Assembly (NCBI GenBank): GCA_030428945.1
Contig: JAUIEC010000016.1
Location: 62,001-126,000, forward strand
Direction of reading: 5' to 3'
DNA: 64,000 nt
Source: Phycisphaerae bacterium
Lineage (GTDB): Bacteria > Planctomycetota > Phycisphaerae > UBA1845 > Fen-1342
The notes beneath the pieces are model-generated. The model was given only the letters and a program-made list of their open reading frames with translations, searched no databases and was not told where the DNA came from. The translations under genes and the position numbers were made by a program. Below are positions 50,498 to 58,729 of this stretch, piece after piece (position 1 is the first letter of the stretch; every line of letters starts with the position of its first letter).

Positions 50498-53155
50498 CTA
50501 CCCTCGCCTGCGCCGCAGCGGGACCAGCGCCAGTGCCGTCAGCGGGGCGAACGAAGCCAGTCCGAAGCCGCACGCGGCCACCGGGGTGACCGGGACGAAG
50601 TCGTCGGTGTCGACGACGGCCGGGGCGAGCGGGTCCTCCAGCGGCTGGGCGAATCCCGCGTCAACGGTCAGGCGGACCGTGTCGGTCGCCACCTGTCCGC
50701 GGGCGTCGGTCGCCGTCACGGTGTAGACCGTCGAGCGTTCCGGGAACGCCATCGTCGACTTGCCGACCGGGTCCGAGAGCCGCAGCGGCGGATCCCAGGA
50801 GAAGTCGATCGGCGGCGTGCCGCCCTCGATCAGCGTGTCCAGTACGACCGAGTCGCCCGGCTTGATCTCCAGCCGCGCCGCCGTCGCCTCGACCCGCAGC
50901 GGCCTGGCCACCGCGACCCGCACGATCCGGGCGGCCGTCTGGCCGACCGCGTCGCGGACATTCGCCAGGTACAACTGCGTCTCCGTCGGCGTCAGCGTCA
51001 GTTCCGCCCCGTCCGCGAAGATCGGCTTGTTGCCGGCGAACCAGTTGATCTCGTACGGGGCCTGGCCGCCCAGCACTTCCGCGCGCAGCTTGATCGGAAC
51101 ACCCTCGATCGCGAAGACCTCGTCCGGCAGTTCCAGGTCGAGCACCTCGATCGCGGCGACCCGCACGCTGCGCGTGATCTGCCGCCCGGCCCCGTCGGTG
51201 ACCGTCACCGAGTAATCGACACCGCCCGGCTCGAGCACCTGCGGCGCATAGTTCGGCTGGGTCGGATCGGTGTTCTCGGCCACCGGCGACCAGGCGTAGC
51301 GGTACGGCAGCGTCCCGCCGGAAGCCTCGGCCTGCAGCAGCGGGAACCTGCCGATCACGACGCTCTGGTTCTCGCTGACATCCAGCGTCAGCGGTGGCAC
51401 GAAGTCGAAGGTGACCGGCCGAACGATCTCGGTGCCGGACATGTCACGCACCGTGACGGCCAGGCTGGTCCCCGCCAGCGGCGTGGCCTGCGTCGTCGGG
51501 CTGGTGGGGCTGCTGACGACCTCGGGCGGTGACCAGGAAAACGTGTACGGCGGCTCGCCTCCGCTGGCCGTGACGGTCAACTGCGTCGACTCACCCTCGA
51601 CCAGCGAGCGGTTACCGCTGATCAGCGCGTCGAAGATCTCGCCGTACTGGGCGATCGCGGTCGTCTCGGCGCCGATCGTGAACGTCACCGCCCGCTGCCC
51701 CTCGGGCGAGGCGACACCGTTGATGACCCAGCGGGTGAACGCGAAACTGGGCGGCCCGACCGGCGCCGTCAGCGTGATCGCCGTACCCCCGGGATACAGC
51801 AGACCGCCGCCGGTCGTCAGATCCACACCGCTCGTCCCGGTCGCGTCGGCCGGCTGAACCGTGGCGCTGATCCCGTCCCCGTTGACGGCCTGCACGTTCA
51901 GGTTGAACAGCGGGTCCGTCGACGCATCGGCCCGCAGTTCGTAACGCTGCACATCGCCACCGGCCGTGGCGGAAAAGACCCGCACGAACACGCCGCACGC
52001 CCCGCCCGACACCAGCAGCGGGACCGTCTCGACAGGAGCCCCCGGCGAACCGGACGCCAGGCGCAGAACGTCGCCGTCCGCGTCATGGATCGTGACCGAC
52101 AGCGGCAACTGGCTGCGCGTGTTGACCGTCGGCGTGCTGCCACTCGACGGGCCGGTCTGGTAGGTGCTGCCGATCGGAGTCACCGTGACCGAGAAACGAT
52201 CCCCCGGCGAGGCCGCCAGCCAGTACCAGTCCTCCTGGCTGCCGTTCCGCAGCCCGAGGTCGCCGACCATCATCCCGTCGGAGTACATGCCCAGGTCGCG
52301 GGCCGTCTCCATCTCGCCGTTCCCGGCGCCCGTGTCGTCGTACAGCGCCTGGCCGCCGCGAACATCGTCGTCCTGCGGCCCGGCGAAGTTCTCGTTCAGG
52401 AACGGCTCCATCAGCTTGCTGGCATCCAGCGGCCAGACGTGCAGCAGACCGATCCCGTGCCCCATCTCGTGCATCAGCGTGTTGCGCAGGAAGCGGTAGT
52501 CCCCGCTCGAATCCTGCCAGGGCTCGGCCACGTCGAGCGCCATGTCGCCGTAACTCGGGAAGTAGTTGAACGCCAGGACGCCGGACGTCCCGTCGATCGG
52601 CTGCGCCACGATCCGGATGTCACCGCGGACACCCAGCACACCCGGAGACTCCGGCCAGGTCGCGCCGTCGTCGGCCGTCTCCTCGACGTAGGTCACGCCG
52701 GTCAGCGCCCCCCAGGCGGCGAACGATTCGCGAAAGATGTCCTTCCAGGCTTCGGTACTGCCGAACTTGGCGTCGAAGCTGGCGTGCAGGGTGTTGGTCA
52801 GGGTGCCGCCTTCGGACGGGATCGTGCCGTCGGCCACGAAGGAGTAGGTCAGCGTGATCGGCGAACCGAGCGCCCCGCCCCCGCCACTGGCCGAGGTGTC
52901 CCAGCGACTGGTCGTGGCATAGCCGTTCGGGTTGGCGCCCGGGTGCCCGATCAACCCCTCGAGCGGGCCGATCGCACTCAGGTCCGTGCCCGGCGCCAGA
53001 CAGGCACAGGCCGCCCGACCGGCGAGCGTCACCTCGACGAAGCGGACTTCGTCCGGGGCCGGCCGCGGGTCACCCTCGACCGACCGCGGGCCCCAACCGA
53101 CTACCGCCAGCAGGCAGCCTGCCGCCGCCCCCACCACCGACCTTGCAAGCGCCAT
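50498..53155 (-). CDS. Secreted matrixin-like metalloprotease with PKD-type repeats and C-terminal sorting tail
   Basis: 885 residues. Signal peptide to about residue 28. The zinc site is HEMGHGIGLLH at 229-239 (HExxHxxGxxH), as in matrixins. A pre-peptidase C-terminal-like beta domain follows (DWYWLAASPGDRFSVTV), then repeated PKD/Ig-like units of about 85 residues, for example GGEPPYTFSWSPPEVVSSPT, GGTLPYRYAWSPVAENTDPT, GGQAPYEINWFAGNKPIFAD and GGTPPIDFSWDPPLRLSDPV. The tail is ACGFGLASFAPLTALALVPL ending RRRRG, a Cys, a hydrophobic helix and an arginine cluster, like MYXO-CTERM-type sorting signals. Likely secreted and surface-anchored or released. It is divergent from a repeat protein gene. 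Confidence 0.87.
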   Translation of the reverse strand: MALARSVVGAAAGCLLAVVGWGPRSVEGDPRPAPDEVRFVEVTLAGRAACACLAPGTDLSAIGPLEGLIGHPGANPNGYATTSRWDTSASGGGGALGSPITLTYSFVADGTIPSEGGTLTNTLHASFDAKFGSTEAWKDIFRESFAAWGALTGVTYVEETADDGATWPESPGVLGVRGDIRIVAQPIDGTSGVLAFNYFPSYGDMALDVAEPWQDSSGDYRFLRNTLMHEMGHGIGLLHVWPLDASKLMEPFLNENFAGPQDDDVRGGQALYDDTGAGNGEMETARDLGMYSDGMMVGDLGLRNGSQEDWYWLAASPGDRFSVTVTPIGSTYQTGPSSGSTPTVNTRSQLPLSVTIHDADGDVLRLASGSPGAPVETVPLLVSGGACGVFVRVFSATAGGDVQRYELRADASTDPLFNLNVQAVNGDGISATVQPADATGTSGVDLTTGGGLLYPGGTAITLTAPVGPPSFAFTRWVINGVASPEGQRAVTFTIGAETTAIAQYGEIFDALISGNRSLVEGESTQLTVTASGGEPPYTFSWSPPEVVSSPTSPTTQATPLAGTSLAVTVRDMSGTEIVRPVTFDFVPPLTLDVSENQSVVIGRFPLLQAEASGGTLPYRYAWSPVAENTDPTQPNYAPQVLEPGGVDYSVTVTDGAGRQITRSVRVAAIEVLDLELPDEVFAIEGVPIKLRAEVLGGQAPYEINWFAGNKPIFADGAELTLTPTETQLYLANVRDAVGQTAARIVRVAVARPLRVEATAARLEIKPGDSVVLDTLIEGGTPPIDFSWDPPLRLSDPVGKSTMAFPERSTVYTVTATDARGQVATDTVRLTVDAGFAQPLEDPLAPAVVDTDDFVPVTPVAACGFGLASFAPLTALALVPLRRRRG

Positions 53156-53325
53156 CGCGTCGTCCCCAGATCCTTCGTGTTTATCAGACCATCCGGTCCC
53201 GGGCGGGTCCTTCCGCCCCGTGTCTCGGACACGCGTAAGTATCGAATACGTTCAATCTCTCTGTCGGCATTGCCACGGACGACACTGTGCCCGTCTCTTT
53301 TCCGATGATAAACGAGGGAGCAGCC

Positions 53326-54615
53326 ATGCCCGATGAGTCGACCGAACATTCCGCGCCGAATGCCGCCCCGGAGACGCCCCCGGAACGCCGTCCGTCCGGA
53401 GACCAGGCCTCGCTCCTGTCGAATGACGACGTCCTGGCCGCTCTGAGCGAAGTCGCCGCCCTCGAAGAAGCCGGCCCGGATACTTCTGATAACACCCGCG
53501 CCGACGCGGATCCGGCCGCCGCCGCCCCGCCCCAATCCGCGGCGGAAGAGTTCGAAGAGACCCCGTCCGAACCCGCCGACAACGACGCTCCGTATCCCGA
53601 CGATGCGCCGTACCCGGAGGACGGCCCCTACATCGAGCCTGCGGCCGCGGTGGACGGTCCGACCTCCGAACCGGGCGACGCGTCCGAACCGCCGTCCGCG
53701 CCGGACGATCCCTATCCGGTCGACGGACCGTACATCGAACCCGGATCGCCGGACGACGATCCCGCGACACCGACCGATGACGCCCCCGCCTCGACCGACG
53801 TGCCCTCTCCCGACGAGACGCCCTATCCGGAAGATGCCCCGTACACCGAACCCGCCGACGTGGCGGCGACCGAGTCGCCCCCGACCGCGTCGGCCCCGAC
53901 CGGGTCGACCCTGACCGAGGCGGTGTTCGATCCCGAAGCGCCTGACGATCCCGATTCTTCAGCGGGCGCGGACCTCGCGCCGCCGGACGCCGCGGGCAAT
54001 GACGACGAACTGCTGGCGGCGTTGCAGGAACTGGAAAACCACGCGGACGCCGATCCGTTCGCCGTAACCGACGATGCCTTCGCGGGTGTCAACTTCGACG
54101 GGATCGACTCGCCGGACGACTCGGCCGAGGAGGGCGAACCGGCCGCGACAGACGAGGCCGGCGAGGCCTCCGAAGGTGTCGGCGAAGCGGCCGGGGCGGT
54201 GGCCGGGGCGGCCGCGGCAGCGCCGGGGGCGGTCCCGAAGACGATGCAGTTCAAGCTGGGCAGCAAGACGGTCGGGGCACCGGCCGCGCCGCCGCCCAGT
54301 CCGGAGCCCGACCCGGTCCGCAAGCCGGGGCACGGGATGCTGCCGGTGGCCTCGCTCGGCAAGCGGATCTACCGGGCGGTGGACGCCGTGCTCGAGTTCT
54401 GCCACCGCCCGTTCCACGGGATCCAGCGTCCGGCCCGGATGATCATCGGCTACTGCGCCCTGACGACGATCGTCGTGTCGACCCTGAGCGTGACGCTGCT
54501 CCCGATCCTGGTTCATCGCCAGGACGCGATCACCTTCCTGCGCGAGAAACGGGCGGACATGGAAGCGGCCCGCCACGCCCCGCCTCCGCCCGCGGAATCC
54601 GAAGCACAGGACTAG
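53326..54615 (+). CDS. Acidic repeat protein with C-terminal membrane helix
   Basis: 429 residues, strongly acidic and proline/alanine-rich, predicted disordered for the first 300. A repeat of the form APYPEDGPYIEP occurs three times (about residues 86-104 DAPYPDDAPYPEDGPYIEP, 125-137 DDPYPVDGPYIEP and 165-177 ETPYPEDAPYTEP). A globular region begins about 320 (KTMQFKLGSKTVGAPA), and a membrane helix near the end is ARMIIGYCALTTIVVSTLSV. Two LLAALQELE/VLAALSEVAALEE motifs lie at 230 and 36. ATG 53326 follows gaggga; an in-frame GTG 13 codons earlier is less likely. No family recognised. Confidence 0.7.
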   Translation: MPDESTEHSAPNAAPETPPERRPSGDQASLLSNDDVLAALSEVAALEEAGPDTSDNTRADADPAAAAPPQSAAEEFEETPSEPADNDAPYPDDAPYPEDGPYIEPAAAVDGPTSEPGDASEPPSAPDDPYPVDGPYIEPGSPDDDPATPTDDAPASTDVPSPDETPYPEDAPYTEPADVAATESPPTASAPTGSTLTEAVFDPEAPDDPDSSAGADLAPPDAAGNDDELLAALQELENHADADPFAVTDDAFAGVNFDGIDSPDDSAEEGEPAATDEAGEASEGVGEAAGAVAGAAAAAPGAVPKTMQFKLGSKTVGAPAAPPPSPEPDPVRKPGHGMLPVASLGKRIYRAVDAVLEFCHRPFHGIQRPARMIIGYCALTTIVVSTLSVTLLPILVHRQDAITFLREKRADMEAARHAPPPPAESEAQD

Positions 54616-54739
54616 GTTCTGTTGATGGATCCAATCGCGTTGCTGCCGCCGCGAAAAAGTGCAGGAGTGAAAGAAGGTCGCGAAACCGCCCTCTTTCACT
54701 CCTTCACATTTCCACCCTTTCTCCGTCCACACGACCTGG
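54612..54739 (+). mobile_element. MITE-like element, copy B (shorter)
   Basis: 128 bases. The left end is CTAGGTTCTGTTGATGGATC, in which TAG is the stop codon of the acidic repeat gene. The right end read inward is CCAGGTCGTGTGGACGGA. Inner arms gcaggagtgaaagaaggtcg and accgccctctttcactcctt form a long hairpin. It is in the opposite orientation to copy A and lacks A's ggatgcaaatg block. Confidence 0.65.
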
Positions 54740-54824
54740 CAGGCCGCGCCGTCGGCTGACCCCGCAGGTCGATCGTCCGGGTGCGACCCGATCACCCGGC
54801 CGACGTGTTCACCCGCCGACCTGC

Positions 54825-56933
54825 CTACTTGCTGATGCCAAGCCGGTCGAGGATGAAGGCGTACTCGAAGGCGCGGTCCTTCAGGCGGTTGTAGCGTCCG
54901 CTGGCGCCGCCGTGACCGGCGCCCATGTTGGTCTTCATCAGCAGCAGGTTGTCGCCGGTCTTCGTCGCCCGCAGCCTGGCGCACCACTTGGCCGGCTCCC
55001 AGTACTGGACGCGCGGGTCGTTCAGGCCGGCGGTGATCAGGATGTGCGGGTAGTCCTGGGCCGTGACGTTGTCATACGGCGAGTAACGCAGCATGTACTC
55101 GTAGAACGCCTTGTCGTTCGGGTTGCCCCACTCCTCGTACTCGATCACCGTCAGGGGAATGCTCGGGTCGAGCATGGTCGTGACGACGTCGACGAACGGG
55201 ACGGCCGCGACGGCGCAGTGGACCAGGTCCGGTCGCATATTCAGCACGGCCCCCATCAGCAGGCCGCCGGCGCTGCCGCCCATCATCGCCATCCGGTCGT
55301 GGCGGGTGTAGCCCTGCCGGACCAGTTCCTCGCCGCAGGCGATGAAGTCGGTGAAGGTGTTCATCTTGTGCAGGAACTTGCCGTCCTCGTACCACGGCCG
55401 GCCGAGTTCGCCGCCGCCGCGAATGTGGGCGATCGCGAAGATCATCCCGCGATCGAGCAGGCTCAGCCGGGCGGAACTGAACCGCGGATCCATGCTGGCC
55501 CCGTACGAGCCGTAGCCGTACAGCAGCGTCGGGTTGTCGCCGCTGCGGGTGATGCCCCTGCGGTAGACCAGCGACATCGGGATCTTCGTGCCGTCCGAAG
55601 CGGTCGCCTCGATCCGCTGCGACTCGTACTTCTCCGGGTCGTAGCCGCCCAGCACGGGCTCCTGCTTGAGCAGTTCACGCGACCTGGTCCGAATGTTGTA
55701 GTCGAACACCGAACGCGGCGTGACCAGCGACGTGTACGAGAACCGCAGCGTGTCGGTGTCATAGACCCGGTTCGTGTCGCCGCTGGCGGTGTAGACCGGC
55801 TCCGGGAAGGCGATGTAGTGCCCGCCGCCGCCGGCCGTGTCGAGCACGTGGATCTGGCGGAAGCCGTCCTTGCGCTCGTAGACCGCGATGAAGTCCGCGA
55901 ACGCGTCGACGCCGTCGAGCTTGATCGCCGGCCGATGCGGAAGCACCTCGCGGGCCTGGTCCCAGCCGCGGGCGGTCAGCGGCATCTCGAGCAGCTTGAA
56001 GTTGATCGCGTCGCGGTTGGTCGTGACCAGGAAGCGGTCGCCCTGGTGCGCGATGCTGTACTCGACCCCCTGCGTCCGCGGCAGCAGCGTCTCGAACGTC
56101 CCGGTCGGATCGTCGGCCGCCAGCACGCGGACCTCGCTGGTGATCTTGCTGTACATGCCGATCTGAAGGAAGCGCTCGCTGCGGGTCTTGCCGAGCCCGA
56201 CGAAGAAGCGCTCGTCCTCCTCGTGGTGCACCAGCGCATCGTCGGCCTGCCCCGTGCCCAGCCTGTGGCGGAAGACCTTGTACGGGCGGCGGGCCTCGTC
56301 CAGCGTCGTGTAGAACAGCGTGGCGTTATCGGCCGCCCACTCGACTGAACCGCTGATGTTCTCGAGCCGGTCGTCGCGCAGGGATCCGTCGGCCAGGTCG
56401 CGGACCACCAGGGTGTAGACCTCGGACCCGTTCGTATCGAAGGCGTAGGCCAGCAGGTGTTCGTCGGGGCTGATCGCCAGCGCGCCGAGCGAGAAGTACT
56501 TGTGTCCGCGGGCCAGTTCGTTGACGTCGAGGATCACCTCTTCGGACGCGTCATCGGCGCTCAGCTCGCGCCGGCAGTAGACCCGGTACTGCTCGCCCGG
56601 AACGTTGCGGCTGTAGTACAGGTGCCGGCCGTAGCGGTACGGAACCGACTCGTCGTCTTCCTTCAGGCGGGCCTTCATCTCTTCGAAGAGCGTCTCTTCG
56701 AGCTGCCTGGCGTGCGCCATCTTCTCGGCGGTATAGGCGTTTTCGGCCCGCAGGTAGTCGAGGACCTCCTCGCTGGTCCGCTCGCGCAGCCAGTAGTAGT
56801 TGTCGGTCCGGGTGTCGCCGTGCTTCTCGATCGTGTGCGGGACCTGCCTGGCGACCGGCGGCTGCTGTGCGCCCGCCTGCCCGATTCCGACTCCGACCGC
56901 CGCCATCGCCAACCCCTTCCAGAATCCGTGCAT
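54825..56933 (-). CDS. Secreted S9 family prolyl oligopeptidase
   Basis: 702 residues, the usual POP length, with a short signal peptide (to about residue 22, GQAGAQ). The N-terminal seven-bladed propeller leads to an alpha/beta hydrolase domain with catalytic S554 in GGSAGG, D639 in LNDPRV and H674 in GAGHGGASGRY. Family phrases LYGYGSYGASMDPRFSSARL and HIRGGGELGRPWYEDGKF are intact. It cleaves short peptides after proline or basic residues; the signal peptide implies periplasmic or secreted action. It is divergent from an FAD oxidoreductase gene. Confidence 0.92.
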   Translation of the reverse strand: MHGFWKGLAMAAVGVGIGQAGAQQPPVARQVPHTIEKHGDTRTDNYYWLRERTSEEVLDYLRAENAYTAEKMAHARQLEETLFEEMKARLKEDDESVPYRYGRHLYYSRNVPGEQYRVYCRRELSADDASEEVILDVNELARGHKYFSLGALAISPDEHLLAYAFDTNGSEVYTLVVRDLADGSLRDDRLENISGSVEWAADNATLFYTTLDEARRPYKVFRHRLGTGQADDALVHHEEDERFFVGLGKTRSERFLQIGMYSKITSEVRVLAADDPTGTFETLLPRTQGVEYSIAHQGDRFLVTTNRDAINFKLLEMPLTARGWDQAREVLPHRPAIKLDGVDAFADFIAVYERKDGFRQIHVLDTAGGGGHYIAFPEPVYTASGDTNRVYDTDTLRFSYTSLVTPRSVFDYNIRTRSRELLKQEPVLGGYDPEKYESQRIEATASDGTKIPMSLVYRRGITRSGDNPTLLYGYGSYGASMDPRFSSARLSLLDRGMIFAIAHIRGGGELGRPWYEDGKFLHKMNTFTDFIACGEELVRQGYTRHDRMAMMGGSAGGLLMGAVLNMRPDLVHCAVAAVPFVDVVTTMLDPSIPLTVIEYEEWGNPNDKAFYEYMLRYSPYDNVTAQDYPHILITAGLNDPRVQYWEPAKWCARLRATKTGDNLLLMKTNMGAGHGGASGRYNRLKDRAFEYAFILDRLGISK

Positions 56934-57026
56934 CCCGTCAACTCCCGTCGTGACCCGCCGACACCGCCACGCCCCGGGCGGTTACAATCGCTGCAGGAGA
57001 AGCACACTATCCGCGACGGGAGTCTC

Positions 57027-58019
57027 ATGTCCACCATCGATGCCGAGGTTGTGATCGTCGGCGGCGGAATCGCCGGCGCGGCCACCGCCTACCACCTGCG
57101 AGGACGCAAGAGCGTCATCATTCTCGAACGCGAAGAGACCCCCGGACAGCATTCGACCGGGCGGAACGCGGCCATCATCCGCGAGATCTGCGTCGGACCC
57201 GAAATCGCCGAAGTGATGGACGAGGGCGCCGCCGAACTGCGCAAAGGCCAACTCGCCGAGTACATCCGCTGCGGCATCGTCCTGGCCGGCCAGGGTGACG
57301 GACCGATCGCCGAGCACTTCCCCGACATCCCCGGCAACGGCGGCTGGCACGAACCCGGCGGCGTGGTCGATGTGGCCGGCCTGCTGACGACCTACCTGCA
57401 GGGCAGCGACCTGCGCTGCGGCATCGATGTCCGCGGCTGGCAGCGCGTCGGCGATCTCATCGAAGTGCAGACCAGCAAGGGCACCCTGCGGACGCACACG
57501 CTGGTCAACGCGGCCGGTCCCTGGGCGGGTGTGTTCGGCGAGCTGCCGCTGACCCCGCGGAACCGGACGATCTTCATCACGGCCCCGATCGAGGGGATCA
57601 ATGCGGAACTGCCGGTGGTCTGGTACCTGAAGGAGGGCCTGTACTTCCGGCCGGAGTCGGGCGGCCTGCTGATGAGCGTCTGCGACCAGGTCGACGCCGC
57701 CCCGGGCGACTACACGTTCGATTCGGAAGTGATCGAGACGCTGGTCGAGAAGCTCGAAGCGCACGCCCCGCGGCTGCAGGACGTGTCGATCTCGCATTAC
57801 TGGGTCGGTCAGCGGACGTTCGCCCCGGACGACGGTTTCGTCATCGGCCACGACCCGCGCAAGCCGGGCCTGTTCCACGTCGCGGCCCTGGGCGGGCACG
57901 GCGTGACGGCCTCGTTCGCGGTCGGCCGCATCGCGGCCGAAGCCATCGTCCGCGGCGACAACGACGCGATCGCCGAGGACCTGCGCCCCGAACGGCTGCT
58001 TTCTTCAGTGAGCAAGTGA
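57027..58019 (+). CDS. FAD-dependent oxidoreductase (DAO/glycine-oxidase-like)
   Basis: 330 residues. The FAD-binding dinucleotide motif is VVIVGGGIAGAATAYHL (GxGxxG) near residue 10, with IILEREETPGQHSTGRNAA. The later conserved segment is TLVNAAGPWAG, and GLFHVAALGGHGVTASFAVG closes the FAD fold. The family oxidises amino acids, sarcosine or similar amines with oxygen. ATG 57027 has gggag about 5 bases upstream. The C-terminus SSVSK is encoded by the first octamers of the repeat at 58007, so the coding end has been shaped by a repeat; the truncated C-terminus should be compared with relatives. Confidence 0.88.
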   Translation: MSTIDAEVVIVGGGIAGAATAYHLRGRKSVIILEREETPGQHSTGRNAAIIREICVGPEIAEVMDEGAAELRKGQLAEYIRCGIVLAGQGDGPIAEHFPDIPGNGGWHEPGGVVDVAGLLTTYLQGSDLRCGIDVRGWQRVGDLIEVQTSKGTLRTHTLVNAAGPWAGVFGELPLTPRNRTIFITAPIEGINAELPVVWYLKEGLYFRPESGGLLMSVCDQVDAAPGDYTFDSEVIETLVEKLEAHAPRLQDVSISHYWVGQRTFAPDDGFVIGHDPRKPGLFHVAALGGHGVTASFAVGRIAAEAIVRGDNDAIAEDLRPERLLSSVSK

Positions 58020-58093
58020 GCAGGTAAGCAAGTAGGCAGGTGAGCAGGTAAGCAAGCGAGCAAGTGAGCAAGTAAACAGGTAAGCAGGCAAGC
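58007..58093 (+). repeat. (GTGAGCAA)n octamer array overlapping a gene end
   Basis: About eleven 8-base units of the form (g/a)(t/c)(g/a)agca(a/g). The array starts inside the last codons of the FAD oxidoreductase gene and runs into the palindrome array. Confidence 0.75.
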
Positions 58094-58715
58094 GTCTCGC
58101 CGGTGATTGGGCCCCCTTGATTCCTGTGGCACCGGCGTCCCGCCGGTGATTGGGTCCCCCTGGTTCCTGTGGCACCGGCGTCCCGCCGGTGATTAAGCAC
58201 CCTGACTGCTGTGGCACCGGCGTCCCGCCGGTGATTGGGCCCCGCAGCCGGAAGACACAGGCGGGACGCCTGTGCCACAAGTCCAGAGAGTTGCTGCGCT
58301 CCCTGTCTTCTGTGGCACCCTGTCTTCTGGGCCCACCTGCCTTCTGTGGCACACTGCCTTCTGTGGCACCCTGTCCTCTGTGGCACCGGCGTCCCGCCGG
58401 TGATTGGGCCCCCCTGACTGCTGTGGCACCGGCGTCCCGCCGGTGATTGGGTCCCCCTGATTACTGTGGCACCGGCGTCTCGCCGGTGATTAGGCACCCC
58501 GATTCCTGTGGCACCGGCGTCCCGCCGGTGATTGGGCCCCCCTGATTCCTGTGGCACCGGCGTCCCGCCGGTGATTGGGCCCCGCAGCCGGAAGACACAG
58601 GCGAGACGCCTGTGCCACAAACCTAAAGAGATCCGCAAAGACACAGGCGGGACGCCTGTGCCACAAGTCCGGAGAGTTGTTGCGCTCCCTGTCTCCTGTG
58701 CCAAAAGCCCTTCCA
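58094..58715. repeat. Palindrome array 1 (CACCGGCG-TCC-CGCCGGTG), 42-43 bp pitch
   Basis: Eight near-identical palindromic units CACCGGCGTCCCGCCGGTG at about 58130, 58173, 58215, 58384, 58427, 58470, 58512 and 58555, plus a degenerate one at 58094, each followed by attgggcccc or a variant. Three second-type palindromes CACAGGCGGGACGCCTGTG (GAG variant) lie at about 58257, 58597 and 58643. Intervening ctgtcttctgtggcac sub-repeats break the array at 58300-58380. No gene is supported in 58020-58729; long open frames there (with GTGVPPV or RRDAGAT translations) are products of the repeat. Confidence 0.85.
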
Positions 58716-58729
58716 AGTGAACGTTCCGC

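Noticed and set aside
58094..58715. CRISPR array
   Set aside because: The repeats are perfect palindromes with near-constant linkers, not unique spacers, and no cas gene is in the window.
58005..58716. Long open frames encoding GTGVPPV- or RRDAGATG-like peptides
   Set aside because: They are translations of the palindrome units in several frames and on both strands; no start, motif or codon pattern supports a protein.
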